Shown here piece after piece: positions 25,005-34,887 of a stretch of DNA of 64,000 bases (its first letter is position 1; the number at the start of each line of letters is the position of its first letter). A program made the position numbers and the translations under genes. Source of the stretch: Burkholderia sp. Nafp2/4-1b (GTDB lineage: Bacteria; Pseudomonadota; Gammaproteobacteria; Burkholderiales; Burkholderiaceae); contig NZ_ML058608.1 of the NCBI RefSeq assembly GCF_003635165.1, forward strand, positions 186,001-250,000, in the 5' to 3' direction. The notes beneath the pieces were generated by a model. It did no database searches, was not told the origin of the DNA, and worked only from the letters and a program-made list of their open reading frames with translations.

Positions 25005-25942
25005 GCGGCCAGTCGATCCTCGTCACCGGCGGCGCCGGCTTTCTCGGTTCGCACCTGTGCGAGCGGCTCGTGCGCGCGGGCCACGACGTGATGTGCGTCG
25101 ACAACTTCCACACCGGCAGCAAGCGCAACATCGAGCACCTGATCGGCCAGGTCAATTTCGAGCTGATTCGCCATGACGTGTGGCTGCCGCTCTACGTCGA
25201 GGCCGACCGCGTGTTCAACATGGCGTGCCCGGCGAGCCCGGTGCACTACCAGAGCGACCCGGTGTCGACGGTGAAGACGGCCGTGCTCGGCGCGATCAAC
25301 ATGCTGGGGCTCGCGAAGCGCTGCGGCGCGCGCATCCTGCAGGCGTCGACGAGCGAGGTGTACGGCGACGCGCAGCAGCATCCGCAGCAGGAAAGCTACT
25401 GGGGCAACGTGAATCCGAACGGGCTGCGCGCGTGCTACGACGAAGGCAAGCGCTGCGCCGAGACGCTGTTCTTCGACTATCACCGCCAGCACGGCGTCGA
25501 TATCCGCGTGGTGCGGATCTTCAACACCTACGGGCCGCGCATGCGCGCCGACGACGGCCGCGTCGTGTCGAACTTCATCATGCAGGCGCTGCGCGGCGAG
25601 CCGATCACGCTGTACGGCGACGGCAGCCAGACGCGCTCGTTCTGCTACGTCGACGATCTCGTCGAAGGCCTGATGCGGATGATGGACCAGGACGACGACA
25701 CCGGCCCGATCAACCTCGGCAATCCGAGCGAGATCACGATCCGCGAGCTGGCCGAATGCGTGCTGCGCCTCACCGGCTCGAAAAGCCGCATCGAATATCG
25801 CCCGCTGCCGGCCGACGATCCGCTGCAGCGCCGCCCCGACATCGGCCGCGCGCGCCAGCGCCTCGACTGGCAGCCCGGCATCGCGCTGGAGGACGGCCTG
25901 AAGGAGACGATCGCCCATTTCCGCAAACAGGTGAATGCATGA
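25001..25942 (+). CDS. NAD-dependent sugar epimerase/dehydratase, UDP-glucuronate decarboxylase-like
   Basis: 313-residue extended SDR enzyme with a GTG start that overlaps the upstream stop. Rossmann motif [13 protein letters not shown], then [16 protein letters not shown], the YxxxK site in [11 protein letters not shown] and the family segment [19 protein letters not shown] seen in UDP-xylose synthases. [10 protein letters not shown] and [19 protein letters not shown] complete the fold. Known members decarboxylate UDP-glucuronate to UDP-xylose. In this operon it supplies or modifies a nucleotide sugar; the exact product is not certain. The stop overlaps the next gene. Confidence 0.88.
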   Translation: MSGQSILVTGGAGFLGSHLCERLVRAGHDVMCVDNFHTGSKRNIEHLIGQVNFELIRHDVWLPLYVEADRVFNMACPASPVHYQSDPVSTVKTAVLGAINMLGLAKRCGARILQASTSEVYGDAQQHPQQESYWGNVNPNGLRACYDEGKRCAETLFFDYHRQHGVDIRVVRIFNTYGPRMRADDGRVVSNFIMQALRGEPITLYGDGSQTRSFCYVDDLVEGLMRMMDQDDDTGPINLGNPSEITIRELAECVLRLTGSKSRIEYRPLPADDPLQRRPDIGRARQRLDWQPGIALEDGLKETIAHFRKQVNA

Positions 25943-27144
25943 CTCCCGACCTGATCGACGCGCGTTGCCCCGTCTGTGCGCATACCGTTGCCGCGCCGTT
26001 CTTCCCGGCCGGCGAACGCACGCTCGCGACGCTCGCATGGCCGGAATCCGCCGAAGCGGCGCGCGGCCTGCCGCGCCACGCACTCGATTTCGTCCAGTGC
26101 CCGCAGTGTTCGCACGTGTGGAACCACCGCTTCAGCTACGACGCGATTCCGTACGAGCGCAACCCGAACCGGATGTTCAACAGCGGCGGCATCTGGAAAG
26201 GCCATCTCGCGGCGACGCGCGACCTGCTGCTCGGCGCGCTGCCGGCGGAACCGACGGTCGTCGAGATCGGCTGCGGCGAAGGCCATTTCGTGCGCGGCCT
26301 CGCGCAGGCGAGCCGCGGCGGCCGGTTCGCCGGCTTCGATCCGAACGCGAGCGCGGGCACCGGCAACGGCATCGAATTCCACGCGCGGCTGTTCGCACCG
26401 CTGGCCGACATGCCCGCCTTCCGCCCCGACGCGATCGTGATCCGGCACGTGCTCGAACACCTGACCGAACCGGCGAAGCTCGTCGAGCAGCTTGCCTGGG
26501 GCGCGTCGCGCCAGCCGAACGCGTGCTGGCTGTTCGCGGAAGTGCCGTGCATCGACCGCGTGTTCGAAACCCATCGCCTCGCCGATTTCTTCTACGAACA
26601 CGTATCGCAATTCACGACGGAGTCGTTCCGCACGCTGATGGCGCGCGCCGGCGAGATCGTGTCGCTCGCGCACGGCTACGACGGCGAAGTCGTCTATGCG
26701 CTGGTGCGGCTCGGCGTGCCCGCGCAAGCGCGCTCGCGCGCGGACGCGTCGCTGCAGTTCGCGGCGCGCACGGTCGAGCACCGCGCGGCGATCGCCGGGC
26801 AGCTCACGGCGCTCGCCGAGTCCGGGCGGCGCGTCGCGATCTGGGGCGGCACGGGCAAGGCCGCCGCGTTCATCCATCACTTCGATGCCGATGCCGCGCG
26901 CTTCCCGCTCGTCGTCGACTCCGATCCCGACAAGGTCGGCACCTATGTGCCGGGCACCGGCCAGAAAATCGAATTCCGCGACGCGCTGAAGGCGGCGCCG
27001 GCCGACGTGATCATCATCCCGACGCAATGGCGCGCGCGCGACATCGTCGCGGAGATGTCGCGCGAAGGGATCGCGGCCGCGGCCGTGATGATCGAGCACG
27101 ACGGCCGACTGATCGATTTCGGGCGCGAACCGCATCCGTATTGA
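25939..27144 (+). CDS. Sugar C-methyltransferase-like protein with N-terminal zinc ribbon
   Basis: 401-residue protein. N-terminal CPVC...CPQC pairs (residues near 10 and 55) form a putative zinc site, then the SAM motif [15 protein letters not shown], and the C-terminal part has a Rossmann-like segment [17 protein letters not shown]. This three-part layout is that of C-methyltransferases acting on dTDP-keto-sugars (TylCIII/NovU type). ATGA overlap with the epimerase. It may add a branched methyl to the flagellin sugar, but loss of specificity or another acceptor cannot be excluded. Confidence 0.8.
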   Translation: MTPDLIDARCPVCAHTVAAPFFPAGERTLATLAWPESAEAARGLPRHALDFVQCPQCSHVWNHRFSYDAIPYERNPNRMFNSGGIWKGHLAATRDLLLGALPAEPTVVEIGCGEGHFVRGLAQASRGGRFAGFDPNASAGTGNGIEFHARLFAPLADMPAFRPDAIVIRHVLEHLTEPAKLVEQLAWGASRQPNACWLFAEVPCIDRVFETHRLADFFYEHVSQFTTESFRTLMARAGEIVSLAHGYDGEVVYALVRLGVPAQARSRADASLQFAARTVEHRAAIAGQLTALAESGRRVAIWGGTGKAAAFIHHFDADAARFPLVVDSDPDKVGTYVPGTGQKIEFRDALKAAPADVIIIPTQWRARDIVAEMSREGIAAAAVMIEHDGRLIDFGREPHPY

Positions 27145-27154
27145 GCAGCGCGCC

Positions 27155-29656
27155 ATGGAGCCGATTGAACTGCAGCTGCACGATGCGCTCGCGCATCATC
27201 AGGCCGGTCGTCTCGCGGAAGCGAAGACGCTGTACGACGCGATCCTGCACACGCAGCCGGGGCAGCCCGACGCGATGCACTTCCTCGGCCTGCTCGCGTG
27301 CCAGCTGCAGCAGTACGACGCGGGCATCGTGCTGATGGAGCGCTCGCTCGTCGCACGGCCGGACGCGTCGTACTTCAACAACCTCGGCAACATGCTGCGC
27401 GAATGCGGGCGGCTCGACGACGCGATCGCGCATTACCGTCGCGCGGTCGCGCTGCGTCCCGACTATCCGGAAGCGCACAACAACCTCGGCAACGCGCTGC
27501 GCGATGCACGCGACCCGGCCGCCGCGATGCAAAGCTGCGCGCGCGCGATCGAGCTGCGCCCCGGCTATGCCGAGGCGTACAACAATCTCGGCAACGTGCT
27601 GCAGGACCTCGGCGAACTGGATGCAGCGGCGGCGAGCTACGGCAAGGCGATCGCATTCCATCCCGCCTATGCGGAAGCGCACAGCAACCTCGGCAACGTG
27701 CTGCGCGCGCGGGAGCGTCACGCGGATGCGATCGCGCACTACCGCCGCGCGCTCGCATCGAGCGCCGCGCTTCCCGCTGCTACTCATGGCCTCGGCCTGT
27801 CGCTGTGGGCGCTCGGTGAGCTCGGTGAAGCCGCCAGCGTGCTGCGTGCCGCCACGGCCGAATCGGCCGACGCCAGCCTGCACAACACCTACGCAGGCGT
27901 GCTGCGCGACGCGGGCGACCTCGACGCCGCCGCCGCGCACTACGCACGCGCGATCGCGCTCGATGCATCGATGGCCGCCGCGCATGCGAACCTGAGCGGC
28001 GTGCGCCGCCGTCAGGCGCGTTATGCGGAAGCGCTCGTGCACGCGCAGGACGCAATCCGCCTCGCACCGGATCTCGTCGATGCGCACAACCAGGCGGGCA
28101 ACGCTCACCACGGGCTCGGCAATCTCGATGAAGCGCAAGCGTGCTACCGCACCGCGCTGGAACTGAATCCGGCTGACGGCGGCGTCTGTCACAACCTGTC
28201 GGTCGTGCTGCTCAAGCGCGAGCAGCATGCCGACGCACTCGCGTATTGCCGGCGCTCGCTTGCGGCCGGCCGCCCGACCGTGTCGATGTACGTGAATCTC
28301 GGCGACATCCTGCGCGCCCAGGGCAACGTCGACGCCGCGGTGCCCGCGTATCGCGACGCGCTTGCGCTGGTGCGCGACGAAGCGAGCGACGAGGCGGCGG
28401 AGGTACTCGGCCGCCTGCTGTTCGCCGCGGCGGCATCGGCAACCGTCTCGCCCGCCGACTACCTGAGCGACGCGCGCTGCTACGGCCGACACCTCGCGGC
28501 CCGTTCGACGCGCTACATGCACGACGTGCGCGAACGCACGGCCGGGGCGCGGCACCGTGCACTGCGGGTCGGATTCGTGTCGGGCGACTTGCGGCAGCAT
28601 CCGGTGGGGATCTTCATCGAAAGCGTGTTCGCGCATCTCGACCGCACGCGCATCGCGCCGTACGTGTACACGACGTCGGACGAAGAAGACGCGATCACCG
28701 TGCGACTGAAGCCGCACGCGGCCGTCTGGCGCTCGATCGCCGGATGCGATTCGCAGGCCGCCGCGCGCACGATCCATGAAGACGGCATCGACGTGCTCGT
28801 CGATCTCGCCGGCCATACGCAGGCGAGCGGCCTGGCGGCGTTCGGCTGGAAGCCGGCGCCCGTGCAGGCGAGCTGGCTCGGCTTCTTCGCGTCGACGGGT
28901 AGCGACGCGATCGACTATTTCATCGGCGACGCACACACGTTGCCGGCCGCCGAACGCGACCATTTCGTCGAAGCACCGTGGCGGCTGCCCGACAGCTACC
29001 TGTGCTTCACGCCGCCGTCCGACGACGTCGCGGTCGGTCCGCTGCCGATGGCGGCGAACGGCCATGTCACGTTCGGCTGCTTCGGCAAGCTCGTGAAGCT
29101 CGGCGACGACGTCGTGCGCGTGTGGTCGCGGATCCTGCATGCGGTGCCCGGCGCGCGGTTGCTGCTGAAGGCGCGCGAGCTCGAACAGGCGGCGGTGCGC
29201 GATGCGACTGCCGCGCGCTTCGCCCGGCACGGGATCGACGCTAGCCGGCTGCTGTTCGACGGCGCGTCGCCGCGGGCGGCGTATTTCCACGCGTACAACC
29301 GGATCGATGTCGCATTGAGCCCGTTCCCGTACCCGGGCGGCACGACGACGGCCGAGGCGCTGTGGATGGGCGTGCCGGTGCTCGGGATGACGGGCGGACG
29401 GTTCGTCACGCACATCTGCGAGAGCCTGCTGCACGCGGCCGGGATGCCCGACTGGATCGCCGGCGACGAGGACGACTACGTCGCGAAGGCGGTCGCGGCC
29501 GCACAGGACGGCGCGAAGCTCGCGGCATTGCGCACGACGCTGCGCGAACGCACGCTCGCGTCGCCGCTATGCGATGCGGCGCGCTTCGCACGCAATCTCG
29601 AAGATGCCTTCGTCGGCATGTGGACACGCTATACGGAAACAGCACAGACAGCATGA
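27155..29656 (+). CDS. SPINDLY/OGT-type TPR glycosyltransferase (copy 2)
   Basis: 833-residue protein starting MEPIELQLHDALAHHQAGRL. About the first 440 residues are TPR units (AYNNLGNVLQDLGELDAAAA and similar) and the rest is the GT41 catalytic domain: [80 protein letters not shown]. The DNA of the first TPR units (27201-27755) is almost identical to that of the next gene. Ten nt separate it from the upstream stop and 4 bp overlap the next start. Predicted protein O-glycosyltransferase, probably of flagellin. Confidence 0.88.
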   Translation: MEPIELQLHDALAHHQAGRLAEAKTLYDAILHTQPGQPDAMHFLGLLACQLQQYDAGIVLMERSLVARPDASYFNNLGNMLRECGRLDDAIAHYRRAVALRPDYPEAHNNLGNALRDARDPAAAMQSCARAIELRPGYAEAYNNLGNVLQDLGELDAAAASYGKAIAFHPAYAEAHSNLGNVLRARERHADAIAHYRRALASSAALPAATHGLGLSLWALGELGEAASVLRAATAESADASLHNTYAGVLRDAGDLDAAAAHYARAIALDASMAAAHANLSGVRRRQARYAEALVHAQDAIRLAPDLVDAHNQAGNAHHGLGNLDEAQACYRTALELNPADGGVCHNLSVVLLKREQHADALAYCRRSLAAGRPTVSMYVNLGDILRAQGNVDAAVPAYRDALALVRDEASDEAAEVLGRLLFAAAASATVSPADYLSDARCYGRHLAARSTRYMHDVRERTAGARHRALRVGFVSGDLRQHPVGIFIESVFAHLDRTRIAPYVYTTSDEEDAITVRLKPHAAVWRSIAGCDSQAAARTIHEDGIDVLVDLAGHTQASGLAAFGWKPAPVQASWLGFFASTGSDAIDYFIGDAHTLPAAERDHFVEAPWRLPDSYLCFTPPSDDVAVGPLPMAANGHVTFGCFGKLVKLGDDVVRVWSRILHAVPGARLLLKARELEQAAVRDATAARFARHGIDASRLLFDGASPRAAYFHAYNRIDVALSPFPYPGGTTTAEALWMGVPVLGMTGGRFVTHICESLLHAAGMPDWIAGDEDDYVAKAVAAAQDGAKLAALRTTLRERTLASPLCDAARFARNLEDAFVGMWTRYTETAQTA
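27201..27755 (+). repeat. Long direct repeat, copy A (in OGT copy 2)
   Basis: About 555 bp nearly identical to 29699-30253 (constant offset 2498). Only scattered single-base differences were seen; identity breaks off sharply at the end of the shared TPR units. Confidence 0.9.
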
Positions 29657-32139
29657 ACGATATCCAGCAGGCCTTGCAGCAGGCACTCGCGCACCACCAG
29701 GCCGGTCGTCTCGCGGAAGCGAAGACGCTGTACGACGCGATCCTGCATACGCAGCCGGGGCAGCCCGACGCGATGCACTTCCTCGGCCTGCTCGCGTGCC
29801 AGCTGAAGCAGTACGACGCGGGCATCGTGCTGATGGAGCGCTCGCTCGTCGCACGGCCGGACGCGTCGTACTTCAACAACCTCGGCAACATGCTGCGCGA
29901 ATGCGGGCGGCTCGACGACGCGATCGCGCACTACCGTCGCGCGATTGCACTGCGTCCCGACTATCCGGAAGCGCACAACAACCTCGGCAACGCGCTGCGC
30001 GACGCACGCGACCCGGCCGCCGCGATGCAGAGCTGCTCGCGCGCGATCGAGCTGCGCCCCGGCTATGCCGAGGCGTACAACAATCTCGGCAACGTGCTGC
30101 AGGACCTCGGCGAACTGGATGCGGCGGCGGCGAGCTACGGCAAGGCGATCGCATTCCATCCCGCCTATGCGGAAGCGCACAGCAACCTCGGCAACGTGCT
30201 GCGCGCGCAGGAGCGTCACGCGGAAGCGATCGCGCAATACCACCGCGCGCTCGAACTGAACCCCGCGCTGCGCGTCGCGCATCGCGGGTTGGCCATCGCG
30301 CTGCGGGCGACGGAGGATTTCGACGGCGCGCTCGCGCATGCGCGTGAGGGGCTCGAACCGGACGACGCCGAAGGTCATTGCGCGCTCGGGCGCTCGCTGC
30401 GCAGCATGAACGATTTCGACGGCGCGGCGCGTCTGTTCGAGCGCGCGTGCGAGATCGACCCCGGCTACGCGCCGGCATGGTGCCGGCTCGGCGAGCTGCG
30501 TTGCCAGCAGGGCGAATACGAAGAATCGATGCGGCTGTGCCGGCACGCAATCGAGCTCGACCCGATGCTCGCGGATGCGTACAACTTCCTCGGTCTCGCG
30601 TATCACAACCTCGACCGCATGGCAGCGGCGGAACTCAGCCATCGCCACGCGATCGACCTGAATCCCGACGACGCGGACGCGCACCACAATCTCGCGGCCG
30701 CGCTGTTCCGCCTCGACAAGCTCGACGAGGCGATGAGCGAATACCGGATCGCGCAGGAGCTCGGCGTCGATCCGGTGAAGATTCAGCTGACGCTCGGCGA
30801 CATCCGCTGGGCCAAGCGTGATTTCGCCGGCGCCGTCGAAGCGTTTCGCGCAGCCGTCGACGACGATCCGCACCGCGCCTACGCACGGCTGCTGTTCAAC
30901 ATGTCGAGCTCGCCGGCATTCGCGCCGGAGGACTGGATCGCCGATGCGCAACGCTACGGCGACTATCTGGCGCGCGACGCGCGGCAGCTGCCGCACGACC
31001 GCGACGAACGCGCGCGGCAGGCGCGCGGCCGGCCGCTGCGGGTCGGCTTCGTGTCGGGCGACCTGCGCCAGCATCCGGTCGGGATCTTCCTCGAAAGCGT
31101 GCTCCGGCATCTGGATCGCACGCGCATCGAGCCGCATGCGTACGTGACCTTCGTCGTCGAGGACGAGGTCACCGCACGGCTGAAGAAAGGCTTCGCGAGC
31201 TGGAAGAAGCTCACGTGCCTGAATCGCGACCAGGCCGCGCGAATGATTCGCGACGACCAGATCGACGTGCTCGTCGACCTGGCCGGCCACACGAACTGGA
31301 GCGGGCTGCCCGTGTTCGCGCACCGGCCGGCGCCCGTGCAGGCGAGCTGGCTCGGCTTCTTCGCGACGACCGGCTGCCGCGCGATCGACTACTTCATCGG
31401 CGACCCGCACACGCTGCCGGCCGACGAAGCCCATCACTTCGTCGAGCAGCCGTGGCACCTGCCCGACAGCTATCTGTGCTTCACGCCACCCGCGTATGAC
31501 GTCGCGGTCGGTCCGCTGCCGATGGCGAGCAACGGCGGCGTGACGTTCGGCTGCTTCGGCAAGCTCACGAAGATCAGCGACGACGTGATCGCGCTGTGGT
31601 CGCGCCTGCTGCTCGCGCTGCCTGACGCCCGGCTGATGCTGAAGGCGCACGAGCTCGGCGCGAGCGACCTGAACCGCGCGACGCTCGAGCGCTTCGCGCG
31701 GCACGGCATCGGCGCGCACCGGCTGATCCTCGAAGGCGGGTCGCCGCGAGCCGAGTATTTCAACGCGTACAACCGGATCGACATCGCGCTGAGCCCGTTC
31801 CCGTATCCGGGCGGCACGACGACGGCCGAAGCGCTGTGGATGGGCGTACCGGTGATCGGGATGAAGGGCGGCCGCTTCGTCACGCATATCTGCGAAAGCC
31901 TGCTGCACGCGGCCGGGATGGGCGACTGGATCGCGGCCGACGAAGACGCGTATCTCGCGAAGGCGATCGCGTTCGCGAGCGACCGCGACGCGCTGACGAC
32001 GTTGCGCGCGACGTTGCGCGAACGCACGCTCGCGTCGCCGCTGTGCGATGCGGCGCGCTTCGCGCGCAACCTCGAGGACGCGTTCCACGGGATGTGGGCC
32101 CGCTACGTGGCCGGCGACACGGACGGGACACGCACATGA
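29653..32139 (+). CDS. SPINDLY/OGT-type TPR glycosyltransferase (copy 3)
   Basis: 828-residue protein starting MNDIQQALQQALAHHQAGRL, coupled to copy 2 by an ATGA overlap. The N-terminal TPR array begins with the shared repeat and then diverges from residue ~200 on (LEPDDAEGHCALGRSL, FERACEIDPGYAPAWCRLG). GT41 domain: [90 protein letters not shown]. Probably glycosylates Ser/Thr of flagellin. Differences in the TPR part suggest a different acceptor specificity from copy 2 (inference). Confidence 0.88.
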   Translation: MNDIQQALQQALAHHQAGRLAEAKTLYDAILHTQPGQPDAMHFLGLLACQLKQYDAGIVLMERSLVARPDASYFNNLGNMLRECGRLDDAIAHYRRAIALRPDYPEAHNNLGNALRDARDPAAAMQSCSRAIELRPGYAEAYNNLGNVLQDLGELDAAAASYGKAIAFHPAYAEAHSNLGNVLRAQERHAEAIAQYHRALELNPALRVAHRGLAIALRATEDFDGALAHAREGLEPDDAEGHCALGRSLRSMNDFDGAARLFERACEIDPGYAPAWCRLGELRCQQGEYEESMRLCRHAIELDPMLADAYNFLGLAYHNLDRMAAAELSHRHAIDLNPDDADAHHNLAAALFRLDKLDEAMSEYRIAQELGVDPVKIQLTLGDIRWAKRDFAGAVEAFRAAVDDDPHRAYARLLFNMSSSPAFAPEDWIADAQRYGDYLARDARQLPHDRDERARQARGRPLRVGFVSGDLRQHPVGIFLESVLRHLDRTRIEPHAYVTFVVEDEVTARLKKGFASWKKLTCLNRDQAARMIRDDQIDVLVDLAGHTNWSGLPVFAHRPAPVQASWLGFFATTGCRAIDYFIGDPHTLPADEAHHFVEQPWHLPDSYLCFTPPAYDVAVGPLPMASNGGVTFGCFGKLTKISDDVIALWSRLLLALPDARLMLKAHELGASDLNRATLERFARHGIGAHRLILEGGSPRAEYFNAYNRIDIALSPFPYPGGTTTAEALWMGVPVIGMKGGRFVTHICESLLHAAGMGDWIAADEDAYLAKAIAFASDRDALTTLRATLRERTLASPLCDAARFARNLEDAFHGMWARYVAGDTDGTRT
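29699..30253 (+). repeat. Long direct repeat, copy B (in OGT copy 3)
   Basis: Partner of 27201-27755. The two copies have the same orientation and lie 2.5 kb apart, so homologous recombination between them would delete one gene and leave a chimera in frame. Confidence 0.9.
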
Positions 32140-34415
32140 CGAGCGCTGTCGCGGAGCGACTGAACGCGGCGTTCGTGCACCACCAGGCCGGGCGCTTCGA
32201 CGACGCGCGGGTGCTGTACGAGGCGATCCGCCGCGACGAGCCGGAGCAGCCGGACGCGACGCATTTTCTCGGGCTGCTCGCCTGCCAGCTCGGCCAGTTT
32301 GCGGCCGGCCTCGCGCTGATGGAGCGCGCGATCGCGCTGCGTGCCGATCCCGTCTACCTGAACAACCTCGGCAACATGCTGCGTGCCCACGGCCGGCTCG
32401 GCGATGCGATCGCCGCATACCGGCGCGCGATCGCGCTCGCGCCCGACTATGCGGAGGCGCACAGCAACCTCGGCAATGCGTTGCGCGACGCGGGCGATGC
32501 GGATGCCGCGATGCTGAGCTGCGCGCAGGCGCTCGCGCTGCGCCCCGATTACGCGCCGGCCTTCAACAACCTCGGCAACGCGCTGCAGGACAAGGGCGAA
32601 CTGGATGCCGCGGCGCGCGCGTACGAGAAGGCGATCGCGCTCGATCCAGGCTACGCGCAGGCACATTTCAATCACGGCAACGTACTGCGCACGCAAGGCC
32701 GGCCCGACGCCGCGATCGCGTGCTATCGCCGAGCGATCGCGCTGCAACCGGCGCTGCATGCCGCGCATCACGCGCTCGGCGTGCTGCTGTTCGAGCGTGA
32801 CGGACTCGGCGAGCGCGACGAACTCGACGCGGCGATCGCGAGCCTGACCGCCGCGGCCGAATCGGGCGAAGTCGACTGTCTGTTCCATCTCGCGGCCGCG
32901 CTCGAGCGCGCGGGCGATCTCGACGGCACGGTCGCGAGCCTGCGGCGCGCGCTGGTTGCGGCGCCGGATCGCGCCGACCTGCACCACCATCTCGCTCAGA
33001 CACTGGTCCGGCAGGGCAAGCGCCGCGAGGCGCTCGACAGCTGCCGTATCGCGCTGTCGCTGCCGAACCCGACCGCGCAGATGCATGCGGTGATGGGTGA
33101 CATCCTGTGCGCGCTCTGGCATCTCGATGCGGGCCTCGCGAGCTACGATCGCGCGCTCGAACTCGATCCCGCGTACCGCAACGCGCACTCGGGCCGCATG
33201 TTTCACGCGGCGGGCACCGACCGCTTGTCGCCGGCGCAACTGCTTCGGCGCGCGCGCGAGTTCGGCATGCAGATGGCCGCGCAGGCGTCACCGCGCACGC
33301 ATGCGCCGCGACCGGCTGCCGGGCGCGTGCTGCGCGTCGGGTTCGTGTCCGGCGACCTGAAGTCGCATCCGGTCGCGGTGTTCCTGTTGAGCGTCGTCGC
33401 GGCGCTCGATCCGTCGCGCATCGAAGTGGTCGCCTACGCGACGCAGTCGGTGGAGGACGACACCACCGCCGCGCTCAAGCGCCATTTCGCGCTGTGGCGC
33501 GACATCACCGCGCTCGACGATCGTGCGGCGGCCGACCTGATCGCGGCCGGCCGCATCGACGTGCTGATCGACCTGAGCGGCCACACTGCGTCGAACCGGT
33601 TGCCGTTGTTCGCATGGAAGCCGGCGCCGGTGCAGGCGACGTGGCTCGGCTATTTCGCGACGACGGGCATCGATGCGATCGACTACGTGATCGGCGATCG
33701 CCACGTGCTGCCCGACGATGAAGCGCATCACTTCGTCGAGCGGCCGTGGCGGCTGCCGGACAGCTACCTGTGCTTCACGCCGCCCGCGCAACCGCTCGAG
33801 GTCGGCCCGCTGCCGGCCGAGCGCGAAGGTGTCGTCACGTTCGGTTGCCTGAACAACGCGAACAAGATCGGCGATGCGGTCGTCGCGCTGTGGTCGCGAG
33901 TGCTGCACGCGGTACCGGGTTCGCGCCTGCTGTTGAAATCGCCGCAGTTCGACGAGGCGGCGCTGCGCGCCGGCATGGCCGCGCGCTTCGCCGCGCACGG
34001 CATTGCCGGCGAGCGCCTGCTGCTGCGCGGCGGATCGAAGCGGCTCGCACACATCGGCACGTACAACGAGATCGACATCGTGCTCGACCCGTTCCCGTAT
34101 CCGGGCGGCACGACGAGCATGGAGGGATTGTGGATGGGCGCGCCGTTCGTCACGCGCCGCGGCGACCGGTTCCTGTCGCATATCGGCGAAAGCATCCTGC
34201 ATACGCTCGGGATGCCCGAATGGATCGCGGCCAACGACGACGACTACGTCGCGAAGGCAGCCGCGTTCGCGCGGGACCTGTCGCACGTCGCCGCGGTGCG
34301 GGCCGGACTGCGCGAGCGGCTGCTGCGCTCGCCGCTGTGCGATGCGCCGCGCTTCGCGCGCCATCTCGAAGCGGCGTTCGCGCGGATGGTCGATGCGGCG
34401 GCTGCCGCGCGATAG
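32136..34415 (+). CDS. SPINDLY/OGT-type TPR glycosyltransferase (copy 4), FgtA position
   Basis: 759-residue protein starting MTSAVAERLNAAFVHHQAGR, coupled to copy 3 by ATGA. TPR units fill about residues 1-370 (AFNNLGNALQDKGELDAAAR and others), then a GT41 domain with [68 protein letters not shown] and [18 protein letters not shown]. It is more divergent than copies 2 and 3. In B. cenocepacia the flagellin glycosyltransferase FgtA is encoded next to fliT-fliD-fliC, the position of this gene, so it is the best candidate; this rests on position. A good terminator follows. Confidence 0.88.
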   Translation: MTSAVAERLNAAFVHHQAGRFDDARVLYEAIRRDEPEQPDATHFLGLLACQLGQFAAGLALMERAIALRADPVYLNNLGNMLRAHGRLGDAIAAYRRAIALAPDYAEAHSNLGNALRDAGDADAAMLSCAQALALRPDYAPAFNNLGNALQDKGELDAAARAYEKAIALDPGYAQAHFNHGNVLRTQGRPDAAIACYRRAIALQPALHAAHHALGVLLFERDGLGERDELDAAIASLTAAAESGEVDCLFHLAAALERAGDLDGTVASLRRALVAAPDRADLHHHLAQTLVRQGKRREALDSCRIALSLPNPTAQMHAVMGDILCALWHLDAGLASYDRALELDPAYRNAHSGRMFHAAGTDRLSPAQLLRRAREFGMQMAAQASPRTHAPRPAAGRVLRVGFVSGDLKSHPVAVFLLSVVAALDPSRIEVVAYATQSVEDDTTAALKRHFALWRDITALDDRAAADLIAAGRIDVLIDLSGHTASNRLPLFAWKPAPVQATWLGYFATTGIDAIDYVIGDRHVLPDDEAHHFVERPWRLPDSYLCFTPPAQPLEVGPLPAEREGVVTFGCLNNANKIGDAVVALWSRVLHAVPGSRLLLKSPQFDEAALRAGMAARFAAHGIAGERLLLRGGSKRLAHIGTYNEIDIVLDPFPYPGGTTSMEGLWMGAPFVTRRGDRFLSHIGESILHTLGMPEWIAANDDDYVAKAAAFARDLSHVAAVRAGLRERLLRSPLCDAPRFARHLEAAFARMVDAAAAAR

Positions 34416-34435
34416 ACGCGCCGCGCGGCCGACCC

Positions 34436-34468
34436 GGCACGGTGCGGATCCGCATCGTGCCGCTTTTT
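34436..34468 (+). terminator. Rho-independent terminator of the OGT operon
   Basis: Near-perfect 26-nt palindrome (GGCACGGTGCGG / CCGCATCGTGCC, one mismatch pair) followed by GC and five T residues, starting 20 bp after the last OGT stop. Confidence 0.85.
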
Positions 34469-34474
34469 CCCGGT

Positions 34475-34501
34475 AAAAAAATAGCCGCCCGAAGGCGGCT
34501 C
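34475..34501 (-). terminator. Rho-independent terminator of fliD-fliT
   Basis: Minus-strand stem AGCCGCC / GGCGGCT with a 4-nt loop followed by ATTTTTTT. It faces the OGT-operon terminator, isolating the two convergent transcripts. Confidence 0.88.
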
Positions 34502-34555
34502 GATGCTACGACATCGGCGCACCCTCGATGGCGGCGCGCGTTGTTGTTCGTGTGC

Positions 34556-34852
34556 TTACAGCATGCCGGTCGCCTGGTAGAGGCCGGCCGCGCGAATCCG
34601 CTCGCGCGATTCGGTGAACTGCTGCGCGAGCCGGTCGCGATCGGACTGCGCATCCTGCGCAATCGACGCGTCGATGGCCATGATCTGGCGGATCGTATCG
34701 AGCGCATCCGGCGTCTGCTCGGGCGACAGGCCCATCAGCAGCGGCGAGCGCGCATCCGCCAGCGCCGCGACGCGTTCCCAGTCGCGCAGTGCGGTGGCCG
34801 ACTGCATCGCCTGGGTCAGGTGGAGCGCTTGATTCAGCGTATCGGTCGTCAT
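34556..34852 (-). CDS. fliT: Flagellar chaperone FliT
   Basis: 98-residue helical protein starting MTTDTLNQALHLTQAMQ, downstream of fliD in the same orientation (35-bp gap), the usual fliD-fliT order; the fliS gene that often lies between is absent. FliT binds the filament cap protein FliD before export and, in enteric bacteria, also FlhDC as a feedback control. The C-terminal helix expected to bind FliD is present (LAQQFTESRERIRAAGLY). Assigned by size, helix content and position. Confidence 0.8.
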   Translation of the reverse strand: MTTDTLNQALHLTQAMQSATALRDWERVAALADARSPLLMGLSPEQTPDALDTIRQIMAIDASIAQDAQSDRDRLAQQFTESRERIRAAGLYQATGML

Positions 34853-34887
34853 GGTCGTCGTCCGGATGCGTCGTGCGAGAAAGCGGC

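Noticed and set aside
29629-32418. Long minus-strand frame opposite the OGT genes
   Set aside because: Antisense to TPR/GT41 genes whose motifs are unambiguous.
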